Part shown: one piece after another, positions 25,663-33,309 of the stretch
How the letters are laid out: every line of letters starts with the position of its first letter
How positions within the stretch are numbered: the first letter of the stretch is position 1
Origin: CAVSRC01 sp963781775
GTDB lineage: Bacteria > Pseudomonadota > Alphaproteobacteria > Rhizobiales > Kaistiaceae
DNA length: 64,000 nt
Assembly: GCA_963781775.1 (NCBI GenBank)
Contig: CAWAHE010000028.1
Location: 168,464-232,463 of the forward strand
Reading direction: 5' to 3'
Notes under the pieces: model-generated
Database searches by the model: none
What the model was told of the DNA's origin: nothing
The model's input: only the letters and a program-made list of their open reading frames with translations
Translations under genes and position numbers: made by a program

Positions 25663-26688
25663 TCAGTTTGATTTGTTGGGAAGCTTGATCCCGGCATCGC
25701 GCGCTCGCCGGTCGATCTCATCGAGTTCCACCTGGCTGAACTTGAGCTTCGCGAGCGCACCGACGGCGTCCTCGATCTGCTCGACGCGACTGGCGCCGAT
25801 GAGCGCCGATGTCATGCGCCCGTCGCGCAGCACCCAGGCGAGCGCCATCTGCGCCAGCGTCTGACCGCGCTTCTTGGCGAGCCGGTCGAGCGCGCGTATG
25901 GAGGCGAGATTCTCCTTGCTCAGGAATGCCGGCCGCCACGATGGCGAACCGCTCGCAGCACGGCTGCCGGCGGGCACGCCCTTCAGATACTTGTCGGTGA
26001 GCAGGCCCTGATACAGTGGCGAGAAGGAGATGCAGCCCATGCCCTCCTCTTCCAGCGCATCGAGGAGCTGGTCCTCTTCGGTCCAGCGATTGAAGATCGA
26101 GTAGCTCGGCTGGTGAATGATCGCCGGCGTGCCGAGGCGCTTCAGGATCTGCGCGGCCTCGTGCGTGCGTTCCGACGAATAGGACGAGATGCCGACGTAG
26201 AGCGCCTTGCCCTGACGCACCGCCGCGTCGAGCGCGCCCATCGTCTCTTCCAGCGGCGTGTCCGGATCGAAGCGGTGCGAATAGAAGATATCGACATAGT
26301 CGAGCCCCATCCGCTTGAGGCTCTGGTCGAGGCTGGCGAGCAGATACTTGCGGCTGCCCCATTCGCCATAGGGCCCCGGCCACATGGTGTAGCCGGCCTT
26401 GGTCGAGATGATCAGCTCGTCACGGAAGTCGCGGAAGTCGGTCTTGAGGACAGTGCCGAAGAATTCCTCGGCCGAACCCGGCGGCGGACCGTAATTGTTG
26501 GCAAGGTCGAAATGCGTGATGCCGAGGTCGAAGGCCCTGCGGCACATCTCATGAGCGACGTCAGCGCGAGACATGTGACCGAAGTTCTGCCACAGACCGA
26601 GCGAAATGGCGGGAAGCTTGAGACCGCTCCGCCCGGTACGCCGGTAGAGCATCTTGTCGTAGCGCTTGTCGGACGGCACGTAGGTCAT
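25663..26688 (-). CDS. Aldo/keto reductase, YghZ-like
   Basis: 341 residues. The AKR tetrad lies in HFDLANNYG (Asp, Tyr), IISTKAGY (Lys) and DIFYSHRFDPD (His). The signature GYTMWPGPYGEWGSRKYL is typical of YghZ, which reduces L-glyceraldehyde 3-phosphate or methylglyoxal with NADPH. It lies just upstream of the dehydratase on the same strand and is followed by it after six bases. In sugar-acid clusters such reductases often act on the aldose or on small aldehydes. Confidence 0.88.
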   Translation of the reverse strand: MTYVPSDKRYDKMLYRRTGRSGLKLPAISLGLWQNFGHMSRADVAHEMCRRAFDLGITHFDLANNYGPPPGSAEEFFGTVLKTDFRDFRDELIISTKAGYTMWPGPYGEWGSRKYLLASLDQSLKRMGLDYVDIFYSHRFDPDTPLEETMGALDAAVRQGKALYVGISSYSSERTHEAAQILKRLGTPAIIHQPSYSIFNRWTEEDQLLDALEEEGMGCISFSPLYQGLLTDKYLKGVPAGSRAASGSPSWRPAFLSKENLASIRALDRLAKKRGQTLAQMALAWVLRDGRMTSALIGASRVEQIEDAVGALAKLKFSQVELDEIDRRARDAGIKLPNKSN

Positions 26689-26809
26689 GTCTCTCTCTTT
26701 TCGCTAAGCGTCTGGGCGCATTTTTACGGTGCGCAACGTCAATGGGCTAGGGTCGCATCGCGACGCAATTCGCGCATGCGAATGGATGGCAGGACGTCCG
26801 CGACCGTTC

Positions 26810-27748
26810 TCAGGCCGCCGCGCGGCGCGGGTAGCGCGCGTTCTCCTCGAAAAGGGCCCGCGCCGCCTGGCTAACCGCAGGCACGACGGCCTCGTCGAGA
26901 TTGGCGAGCAGCGGCGAGATTGGTCCGGTATCGGCAATCCCCACCAGGCGCACGGCGTCGTGCAGCACCGCGATCTGCGAGTGCAGGTCGCGCTGATCCT
27001 CGAAGGGCAGAAACTTCTCGCGCAGACGTTCGGCGAGAGCCACGTCACCCGCCTTCAAGGCCGCCAGCACCGCCATCGACAGGCTGGGCGCGATCGAAAC
27101 CGAGCCCGACGTGAACGCGCGCAGCCCGAACTTCGTCCAGTGCAGGATCGCCGGCCGCTCCCCGATGCCGCTCACCAGGCGCTCGGTGCCGGCTGCCGCG
27201 ACGATGGCCGAGAGATAGGGATCGTCGGCCGGGTCCTTGGGCTCGAACGCGTATTTCAGCGAGCACAGCACGCCGTCGGCGAACAACGCCGCAACGTCGC
27301 GTGGCGCGATGTAATTGTTGCCGCGCACGTAAGCGATGATCGGCCGCTGATAGGCGTCGGAAAGACGCCGCCAGCCGGTCGCAACGCCCGCCGGCTTCGT
27401 CGGCCCCGCCATCGGCAGCAGCATCGCCGTCGGGAACGGGCGATCCTTCAGGATCGCGATCTGGTCCATCGCCTTGCCGAAATCGGCGCCGATGGACGGG
27501 ATCATCCAGCTTCCTGCCGGTGCGATTTCGGCCAGCATGTCGACGACCGACGCATATTGGCCGACGCCGAGGTGATAGAAATTCGCATTGCCGCCATAGA
27601 GGAACGTGGTCACGCCGCCCGACGTCATGTGCTGCACGATCTTGCGGTTCTCGGCGGTCGAAACCTTACCCGTGCGGTCGAAGGCCAGCGGCGGCACGGA
27701 AATGACCGACCGCGAGAGGTCGGCGACGGAGATGGCATCGGTTTTCAT
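26810..27748 (-). CDS. Dihydrodipicolinate synthase-family lyase/dehydratase (DapA superfamily)
   Basis: 312 residues from ATG 27748. The (beta/alpha)8 barrel has the typical GGVTTFLYGGNANFYHL start and the Schiff-base lysine in LCSLKYAFEP. Members include L-2-keto-3-deoxyarabonate dehydratase and aldolases of keto-deoxy acids. Next to an arabinonate-type dehydratase this enzyme probably acts on the 2-keto-3-deoxy acid. A larger open frame reaching 28498 on this strand is a shadow of the SDR on the other strand. It is 88 bases from the divergent SDR start. Confidence 0.83.
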   Translation of the reverse strand: MKTDAISVADLSRSVISVPPLAFDRTGKVSTAENRKIVQHMTSGGVTTFLYGGNANFYHLGVGQYASVVDMLAEIAPAGSWMIPSIGADFGKAMDQIAILKDRPFPTAMLLPMAGPTKPAGVATGWRRLSDAYQRPIIAYVRGNNYIAPRDVAALFADGVLCSLKYAFEPKDPADDPYLSAIVAAAGTERLVSGIGERPAILHWTKFGLRAFTSGSVSIAPSLSMAVLAALKAGDVALAERLREKFLPFEDQRDLHSQIAVLHDAVRLVGIADTGPISPLLANLDEAVVPAVSQAARALFEENARYPRRAAA

Positions 27749-27835
27749 CGGGCGGATTCCGGCGGGGAAGGTAGCGGCTCCGGAAAAGTTATCGTACAAC
27801 CCTCTTCCCTTCAACCGGACAGCGCCACACCACCC

Positions 27836-28597
27836 ATGAACCTTTTCGACCTCACCGGCCGCCGCGCCCTCATCACCGGCTCCAGCAAGGGCCTCGGCTA
27901 TGCGATTGCCGAAGGCCTGGCCGAAGCCGGCGCAGAAGTCGTCATCAACGCCCGTGGCGCCAAGGAGCTTGAGCAGGCCCGCGACCGCCTCGTTGCCGCC
28001 GGCCACAAGGCGCATGCCTACGCCTTCGATGTCTCCGACAGCGAAACGGTCGATGGCACGGTGGCGAAAATCGAGAGCGAGGTCGGGCCGCTCGACATGC
28101 TCTTCAACAACGCCGGCGTGCAACGCCGCGCACCGCTGACCGAGTTCACCTACGAGAATTGGCGCCAGCTGATGGCGATCAATCTCGATGCGGTGTTTCT
28201 TATGGGCCAGGCGGTCGCCAAGCGCATGGTGCCGCGCGGGCGCGGCAAGATCGTCAACACTTGCTCGATCAACAGCGAACTGGCGCGCCAGACGATCGCC
28301 CCCTACGTCACGTCGAAGGGCGCGGTGAAGATGCTGACCAAGGCGATGTGCGTCGAGTGGGCGGCGCAGGGCCTTCAGGTGAACGGCATCGGGCCCGGCT
28401 ACTTCAAGACCGAGCTCAATCGGGCGCTCTTCGAGAATCCGGAATTCGACGCATTCGTGCGCAAGCGCACGCCGGCCGCCCGCTGGGGCGAAGTCCATGA
28501 ATTGAAGGGCGTCGCCGTGTTTCTTGCCTCCGACGCCTCAAGTTACGTCAACGGCCACATCCTCTATGTGGACGGCGGCATGACCGCTACGGTGTGA
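27836..28597 (+). CDS. SDR-family oxidoreductase (gluconate 5-dehydrogenase-like)
   Basis: 253 residues. Cofactor motif TGSSKGLGYAIAE (TGxxxGxG), NNAG, catalytic Ser in NTCSINSE and YxxxK in YVTSKGAVK. The FKTELN segment and overall pattern resemble IdnO, which interconverts 5-ketogluconate and gluconate with NAD(P)H. It is divergent from the DapA-type gene and fits a sugar-acid catabolic region, but the true substrate could be another polyol or keto-acid. Confidence 0.9.
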   Translation: MNLFDLTGRRALITGSSKGLGYAIAEGLAEAGAEVVINARGAKELEQARDRLVAAGHKAHAYAFDVSDSETVDGTVAKIESEVGPLDMLFNNAGVQRRAPLTEFTYENWRQLMAINLDAVFLMGQAVAKRMVPRGRGKIVNTCSINSELARQTIAPYVTSKGAVKMLTKAMCVEWAAQGLQVNGIGPGYFKTELNRALFENPEFDAFVRKRTPAARWGEVHELKGVAVFLASDASSYVNGHILYVDGGMTATV

Positions 28598-28612
28598 TCG
28601 GGCGCCGCGGGA

Positions 28613-28759
28613 TCAGCTGTCGGCGTAGCGGCGGGCAAGCGAGTGAATGTCGCCGCGCTTGACGCCCATGTCCCTCAGGTCCCGGTCCGAAAGCTGCGCG
28701 AGTTCCTGGTACGCCTGGCGGTACCTGCGCCACGTGCGGTAGGTCTTTGCGATGTCCAT
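28613..28759 (-). CDS. DUF1127 small protein
   Basis: 48 residues from ATG 28759, chosen because GGAG lies seven bases before it; the upstream ATG at 28765 has it too close. The sequence DIAKTYRTWRRYRQAYQELAQL and LRDMGVKRGDIHSL matches the alphaproteobacterial DUF1127 family, very basic proteins of 45-60 residues. Some members bind RNA or affect phosphate and C1 metabolism. It is convergent with the SDR gene, whose stop codon lies 15 bases away. Confidence 0.85.
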   Translation of the reverse strand: MDIAKTYRTWRRYRQAYQELAQLSDRDLRDMGVKRGDIHSLARRYADS

Positions 28760-28873
28760 GACCATTCTCCAGTATTGAATGCAGGAGAATGTAGGCAACC
28801 CGGGCCGATTGCAGCACGACCGATTGCGCGCAGCAGCCTTGCATCAGATGCCACTCGGCGGAGCTGGCGCGGC

Positions 28874-29815
28874 CTAAAACCCGACCTTGTCGCCGCCTTT
28901 CAACGCCAGCGTGGCTCGAGCCTCGGCGGGCGTGGCGGCCTCGAAGCCGAGTTCCTCGATGATGCGACGCATCTTGGCGACCTGCTGGGCGTTGCTGACC
29001 GCCATCTCGCCGGGACCGATATAGAGCGAGTCTTCCAGCCCGACGCGAATATTGCCGCCCATCATCGCCGCCTGCGTGGCGAAGGGAAGCTGATGGCGCC
29101 CGGCGCCCAGCACCGACCAGCGATAGGCGTCGCCGAACAGCCGGTCGGCGGTCTCCTTCATGAACATCAGGTTGCGCATGTCGGCGCCAATCCCGCCCAG
29201 AATGCCGAAGATGATCTGCACGAAGAACGGCGGCTCGACCACCTTGCGGTCGACGAAATGCGCCAGATTGTAGAGGTGACCGACGTCGTAGCACTCGTGC
29301 TCGAAGCGCACGCCGTCGCCCTTGCCGAGGATCTCCATGATGCGGGCGATGTCGCGGAAAGTGTTGCGGAAGATGTAGTCGTCGGTATTGGCGAGATAGG
29401 GCCGCTCCCAGTCGAACTTCCACTGCTGATAGCGGTCGGCAAGCGGGAACAGGGCGAAGTTCATCGAGCCCATGTTAAGCGAGCACATCTCCGGCTTGAC
29501 GGCGAGCGGCGCCCGCAAGCGGTCCTCGACGCTCATGCCGAGACCGCCGCCGGTGGTGATGTTGATGACGGCGTCGCAGGACTGCTTGATCACCGGCAGG
29601 AAACGCATGTAGGCCTCGGACGCGGCGGTCGGCTGGCCGGTCTCCGGATCGCGGGCGTGCAGATGCAGGATGGCGGCGCCGGCCTCAGCCGCCGCGATCG
29701 CCTGGGCGGCGATGTCCTCGGGCCGGTACGGCAGCGCATCCGACATCGTCGGCGTGTGGATCGCGCCCGTCACCGCGCACGAGATGATCACTTTCGGCTT
29801 GCTGCGCTTGGCCAT
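28874..29815 (-). CDS. Beta-keto acid cleavage enzyme (BKACE, DUF849)
   Basis: 313 residues from ATG 29815 (MAKRSKPKVIISCAVTG). The BKACE fold is recognised by VIISCAVTGAIHTPTMS, LHLHARDPETGQPT (zinc ligands HxH), INITTGGGLGM and FGILGGIGADMRNL. Kce-type members split 3-keto-5-aminohexanoate with acetyl-CoA in lysine fermentation, and other BKACEs act on carnitine- or hydroxy-acid-derived keto acids. No acyltransferase partner is adjacent, so the substrate is open. The upstream frame to 30085 overlaps the DUF892 promoter and was not used. Confidence 0.88.
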   Translation of the reverse strand: MAKRSKPKVIISCAVTGAIHTPTMSDALPYRPEDIAAQAIAAAEAGAAILHLHARDPETGQPTAASEAYMRFLPVIKQSCDAVINITTGGGLGMSVEDRLRAPLAVKPEMCSLNMGSMNFALFPLADRYQQWKFDWERPYLANTDDYIFRNTFRDIARIMEILGKGDGVRFEHECYDVGHLYNLAHFVDRKVVEPPFFVQIIFGILGGIGADMRNLMFMKETADRLFGDAYRWSVLGAGRHQLPFATQAAMMGGNIRVGLEDSLYIGPGEMAVSNAQQVAKMRRIIEELGFEAATPAEARATLALKGGDKVGF

Positions 29816-29905
29816 GTCGTCCCCCTGCTCTTGTTGTTTCCGACCATAACCGAATTCCGCCGCACTGTTCCGTCCGGGCACGCGAGAAATTCTCAAGCGC
29901 GATCG

Positions 29906-29931
29906 GGAACCAATCCACCCTCGACCCCGTT
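29906..29931 (+). promoter_or_regulatory. EcfG-type general stress promoter for DUF892/CsbD
   Basis: GGAAC (29906-29910), 17 bases, CGTT (29928-29931). This fits the GGAAC-N16/17-CGTT consensus of the alphaproteobacterial general stress sigma factor EcfG, as I recall it. The start codon of the DUF892 gene is about 100 bases downstream. Confidence 0.6.
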
Positions 29932-30029
29932 GATCGACGCCGACAACAAATCGGAGAAAAGTCGCGCCGGTGTCTTTCACCCGCGTGGCGGCCGTCCGGG
30001 GCACGCGCCCCCAAAACGCGGAGAGAACA

Positions 30030-30530
30030 ATGCCGACGAAGACCAAGACGCTCGACGAGCTTTTCCACGACACGCTGAAAGACATTTATTTCGCGGAGAA
30101 GAAGATTCTCGCGACGCTCCCCAAGATGGCCAAGGCCGCCAACAGCCGCGACCTGACCGCCGCTTTCGAGAAGCACCGTAAGCAGACCGAAGGCCACGTC
30201 GCGCGCCTGGAGCAGGTCTTCGAGATCATCGGCAAGAAGGCGCAGGGCAAGACCTGCGCCGCCATTCTCGGCATTACCGAGGAAGGCGCCGAGATCATGG
30301 ACGAATACAAGAGCTCGCCGGCCCTCGACGCTGGCCTTCTCGCCGCCGCGCAGGCGGTCGAGCACTACGAGATCTCGCGCTATGGCACATTGCGCACATG
30401 GGCGCAGGAACTGGGAATGGATGACGCCGCCGCGCTTCTCCAGAAGACCCTCGACGAGGAAGAGCAGACCGACCGCGACTTGACGAAAATCGCCGAGACG
30501 GCGGTGAACCAGGAGGCCGAGGCGGCGTAG
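30030..30530 (+). CDS. DUF892 ferritin-like stress protein (YciF/YciE type)
   Basis: 166 residues from ATG 30030. Ferritin-like four-helix pattern with DTLKDIYFAEKKILATLPKM, FEKHRKQTEGHVARLEQVFE and AVEHYEISRYGTLRTWAQELG, which include the acidic/histidine metal ligands (E, E-x-x-H). Related proteins are induced by osmotic and oxidative stress. It is followed after a 57-base gap by CsbD, another stress protein. An EcfG-type promoter in front supports control by the general stress response. Its biochemical role is not known. Confidence 0.9.
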   Translation: MPTKTKTLDELFHDTLKDIYFAEKKILATLPKMAKAANSRDLTAAFEKHRKQTEGHVARLEQVFEIIGKKAQGKTCAAILGITEEGAEIMDEYKSSPALDAGLLAAAQAVEHYEISRYGTLRTWAQELGMDDAAALLQKTLDEEEQTDRDLTKIAETAVNQEAEAA

Positions 30531-30548
30531 CGAGACCAGTAGTCTCGC
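30530..30548 (+). other. Stem-loop between DUF892 and CsbD genes
   Basis: GCGAGAC-CAGTA-GTCTCGC: perfect 7-bp stem beginning at the last base of the DUF892 stop codon. There is no T tract, so it is more likely an RNA-stability element or weak attenuator than a terminator. Confidence 0.45.
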
Positions 30549-30587
30549 CAACGACCCGCTCGACCAACAACAGAAAGGTGACAGGCC

Positions 30588-30761
30588 ATGGATAAGGATC
30601 GCATTGAAGGCTCCGCCAAGCAGGCCAAGGGCGCCGTCAAGGAAATCGCCGGGAAGGTGACCGGTGACGCCAAGCTGCAGAGCGAAGGCAAGGCGGACAA
30701 GGCCGCCGGCAAGGTCCAGAACGCCGTCGGCGGCGTGAAGGACGCGCTGCGGGGCAAATAG
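30588..30761 (+). CDS. CsbD-family stress protein
   Basis: 57 residues: short, Lys/Ala/Gly-rich, with repeated KGAVKEIAGKVTGDAK and KADKAAGKVQNAVGGVKDALRGK elements typical of CsbD. CsbD-like proteins accumulate in stress and stationary phase; their function is unknown. It lies behind DUF892 in the same direction and probably shares its EcfG-type promoter. AAAGG lies upstream of ATG 30588. Confidence 0.88.
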   Translation: MDKDRIEGSAKQAKGAVKEIAGKVTGDAKLQSEGKADKAAGKVQNAVGGVKDALRGK

Positions 30762-30799
30762 CGCTCAGAATCAACTCTTATCGATATGCGAGCGACGGT

Positions 30800-30829
30800 C
30801 GGCCCGGAACTCTTGGGCCGGCTGTTTTT
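30800..30829 (+). terminator. Probable Rho-independent terminator after CsbD
   Basis: CGGCCC (30800-30805) pairs with GGGCCG (30815-30820) across a 9-base loop and is followed by GCTGTTTTT. It lies about 40 bases after the CsbD stop codon. Confidence 0.55.
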
Positions 30830-30903
30830 GCTGACCGGCGCGCAAGAATTGGGTCGCCGGCTCGATAGCGTGGTTGTTCCATACGCCAACCAAAGACGGG
30901 AGC

Positions 30904-31377
30904 ATGGCGATGGAACTGAAGTATTCCGGAATTCCAAGCGATGTGGCGGCGGCCTATCGCGCCGGGGCGCGCGACGCCAATGATCAGGCGCCCGAAAGAA
31001 ACATATCCGACGGCGACGGCGTGCCCTGCCGGCACTGCCTGGGAAAGGTCGCCAAAGGTGAGCCCTATCTGGTGCTGGCATATCGGCCGTTCCCCGGACC
31101 GCAGCCCTACGCCGAGGTCGGACCGATCTTCCTGCATGCCGAGCCATGCGAGCCACATGCCCACGGCGGTTTTCCCGAGCGGGAGCGAATTGGAGACGGC
31201 CGGATCCTTCGCGGCTATGGCAAAGACAATCGCATCGTCTACGGAACCGGGACCGTGGTGCGCAACGATGACATCGAGGCCAAGGCGCAAGACATCCTGG
31301 CGCGGCCGGACGTCGAATACGTGCACATGCGGTCCGCCACCAACAACTGCTACACGCTGAGAATCGACCGCGGGTGA
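30904..31377 (+). CDS. DUF1203 domain protein
   Basis: 157 residues from ATG 30904 (MAMELKYSG). The DUF1203 pattern is visible: VPCRHCLGKVAKGEPYLVLAYRPF, FLHAEPC and a C-terminal VEYVHMRSATNNCYTLRIDR. Cysteines at CRHC and C near the centre could bind metal, but no activity is reported to my knowledge. It lies downstream of the stress proteins in the same direction but behind a terminator, so it may have its own promoter. An upstream in-frame start at 30874 is possible but less likely. Confidence 0.82.
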   Translation: MAMELKYSGIPSDVAAAYRAGARDANDQAPERNISDGDGVPCRHCLGKVAKGEPYLVLAYRPFPGPQPYAEVGPIFLHAEPCEPHAHGGFPERERIGDGRILRGYGKDNRIVYGTGTVVRNDDIEAKAQDILARPDVEYVHMRSATNNCYTLRIDRG

Positions 31378-31437
31378 CCGGCCGCCCGCGACCGGCACGG
31401 GCCGGACGCGGGCGGTTCTTTCGCTGCGGCCTTGCGG

Positions 31438-32019
31438 TCAGGCGCGAACGCGTTCCACGACGACCGGGACCGGCCGGCAGACCGTGTTGTAAACCGGCGA
31501 GTGCTCCTTCGCGTAAGCGACCAGATTCTCCAGTTCTTCGTCGGAGCAATCGGCCTTGACGTTCATGCGGACGCGGATTTGTTCGAAACCCGGGCTGACA
31601 AACTCGTCGAGGCCAAGCACGCCCTGGGCGTCGACGTCGCCGTGAATCTCGGTCGAAAGTTCGCGGACAACAATTCCCCTCGCCATCGCGTGCAGGACGA
31701 GGGTGGTGGTGACGCAGCCGGCGAGCGCATGCAGCAGGGATTCGCCGGGATTGGCGCCGCCATTGTTGCCCAGAAGGATGGGCGGTTCGTCCTGGACGAT
31801 TTCGATGGCCCTGGTGCGTGACGTGTCCTCGTGCCCGGCACCGTAGAAATCCTTGATCGTGGAGCGATTCTCGGCGCCATCGACCCAACGGTTGCGGACA
31901 CGGAACTGAAAGCGGGCAAGAGTCTTGTCCGCCTTGATGGCCGCTATCGTGTCGAGAGCGACCTGCACGTTGAGGCCGTTGAGCTTCGCCGGGACGGCGG
32001 CTGCGGTTTGCGAGTTCAT
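31438..32019 (-). CDS. OsmC-family peroxiredoxin-like protein
   Basis: 193 residues. The OsmC/Ohr fold with its two redox cysteines is visible: first Cys in ALAGCVTTTLVLHA and second in YNTVCRPV, with the conserved Arg in the N-terminal half. These enzymes reduce organic hydroperoxides using lipoyl or thiol donors. It is about 20-50 residues longer than the typical OsmC (about 140), with an extended N-terminus (residues 1-45). It is divergent from an AraC-family gene with 164 bases between start codons, so it may be regulated by it. Confidence 0.9.
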   Translation of the reverse strand: MNSQTAAAVPAKLNGLNVQVALDTIAAIKADKTLARFQFRVRNRWVDGAENRSTIKDFYGAGHEDTSRTRAIEIVQDEPPILLGNNGGANPGESLLHALAGCVTTTLVLHAMARGIVVRELSTEIHGDVDAQGVLGLDEFVSPGFEQIRVRMNVKADCSDEELENLVAYAKEHSPVYNTVCRPVPVVVERVRA

Positions 32020-32183
32020 CTGACTTTCTCCTTACCTTCAGTACGGTGTGACAAGCGCATTGGCCCGAAGGGAGAGGCTGGGGTGTCGCTTGTTGGGCCG
32101 AAGACTTAAGGCTGGACATTCGCGACGGAGAGATCGAGTTTCCCAAAAAACAGTCCTTTTGTGCCACCAACGGAGAGCCGCCG

Positions 32184-33257
32184 ATGGGAGAGGCCCAATC
32201 CGAGACAATCGACGCCTTGATCGTCGCGTTGCCGGAATCCGCCGGCTCCGCGATCTACGGACTGGTCGACGTATTTGCGTCGACCGGAACGCTCTGGCGC
32301 GAAATCGTCGGGGATGAACCTGGCAGGAGACTGATCCGACCCAAGGTCGTCTCGCTGTCGCTCGATCCGTTCTTGTGCGGAAATGGCATTCCGGTCCGCC
32401 CCGACCTGACCATCGAAGCGCGGTCCGACGCTGGCATCGTCGTCGTGCCAGAACTTTGGCTCGCCCCCGATGACAACCTCAAGCATCGCTACGACGAATT
32501 GAAGGAATGGCTGCGCCAGCGCCATCGCGCGGGCAACACGATCTATTCGGCCTGCTCAGGCTCGGTGCTGCTCGCAGCATCCGGCCTGCTCGACGGCAAA
32601 GAGGCGACATCGCACTGGGGTTACTCGGATGTTTTCCGTCGCAGCTTTCCGCAAGTTCGCTTCACTCCCGGGCCGAATATCGTCTTTGCCGATCGGACGG
32701 GACGTGTCGTGACGGCAGGCGGCGCAACCTCCTGGCACGATCTGGCGATCCACATCATTTCGCGCCACTGCAGCCCGGGTGAGGCGCTGCACATCGCCAA
32801 GCTTTATCTTCTGCAATGGCATGGCGACGGCCAATTGCCCTATGCGAGTCTTGTGAGGCGACAGGCGCATGCCGACTCGATCGTTCGTCAGGCCGAGAAC
32901 TGGCTGGTGGACCATTCGACCGAGCCTCATGCCGTGGCCGCCGTCGTCGCCGCGTGCGGCATTCCGGAGCGCAGCCTGAAGCGCCGGTTCAGGACTGCAA
33001 CCGGATCCACCATCATCGAATACGTCCAGAATCTTCGCATCGAAGCAGCAAAACGGCTGCTGGAGACCAACGACGGTTCATCCGACGAAATTGCTTCGGC
33101 CGTCGGCTATGAAAATCCGTCGTTCTTCCGAAGACTATTCAAACGCCTCACCGGATTGACCCCGGGGCAGTACCGCCGCCTGTTCAGCCCGATTTCCAAT
33201 GCGGCAAATGTTGGCGCCGCCACGCGAGCGGACGCCGATCGAGCCCCTGCCCGGTAG
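32184..33257 (+). CDS. AraC-family regulator with DJ-1/PfpI (GATase1-like) N-terminus
   Basis: 357 residues. Residues 10-190 form the GATase1-like domain found in FtrA/GlxA-like regulators (IDALIVALPESAG, with the pocket Cys in STACSGS-type motif read here as YSACSGSVLLAASGLL). The C-terminal AraC HTH (about 255-340) is seen in AAVVAACGIPERSLKRRF and AVGYENPSFFRRLFKRLTGLTPGQYRR. It binds DNA directly and probably senses a small ligand in the first domain. It is divergent from the OsmC gene. Confidence 0.9.
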   Translation: MGEAQSETIDALIVALPESAGSAIYGLVDVFASTGTLWREIVGDEPGRRLIRPKVVSLSLDPFLCGNGIPVRPDLTIEARSDAGIVVVPELWLAPDDNLKHRYDELKEWLRQRHRAGNTIYSACSGSVLLAASGLLDGKEATSHWGYSDVFRRSFPQVRFTPGPNIVFADRTGRVVTAGGATSWHDLAIHIISRHCSPGEALHIAKLYLLQWHGDGQLPYASLVRRQAHADSIVRQAENWLVDHSTEPHAVAAVVAACGIPERSLKRRFRTATGSTIIEYVQNLRIEAAKRLLETNDGSSDEIASAVGYENPSFFRRLFKRLTGLTPGQYRRLFSPISNAANVGAATRADADRAPAR

Positions 33258-33309
33258 CGAAGCGTGAAACACGGAACATTTGAACAGCAGCGGCAAACGA
33301 CCGCGACGC

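Noticed and set aside
28643..30181. 512-residue plus-strand frame across the BKACE gene
   Set aside because: Antisense to a clear BKACE and extends into the DUF892 coding region in a different frame.
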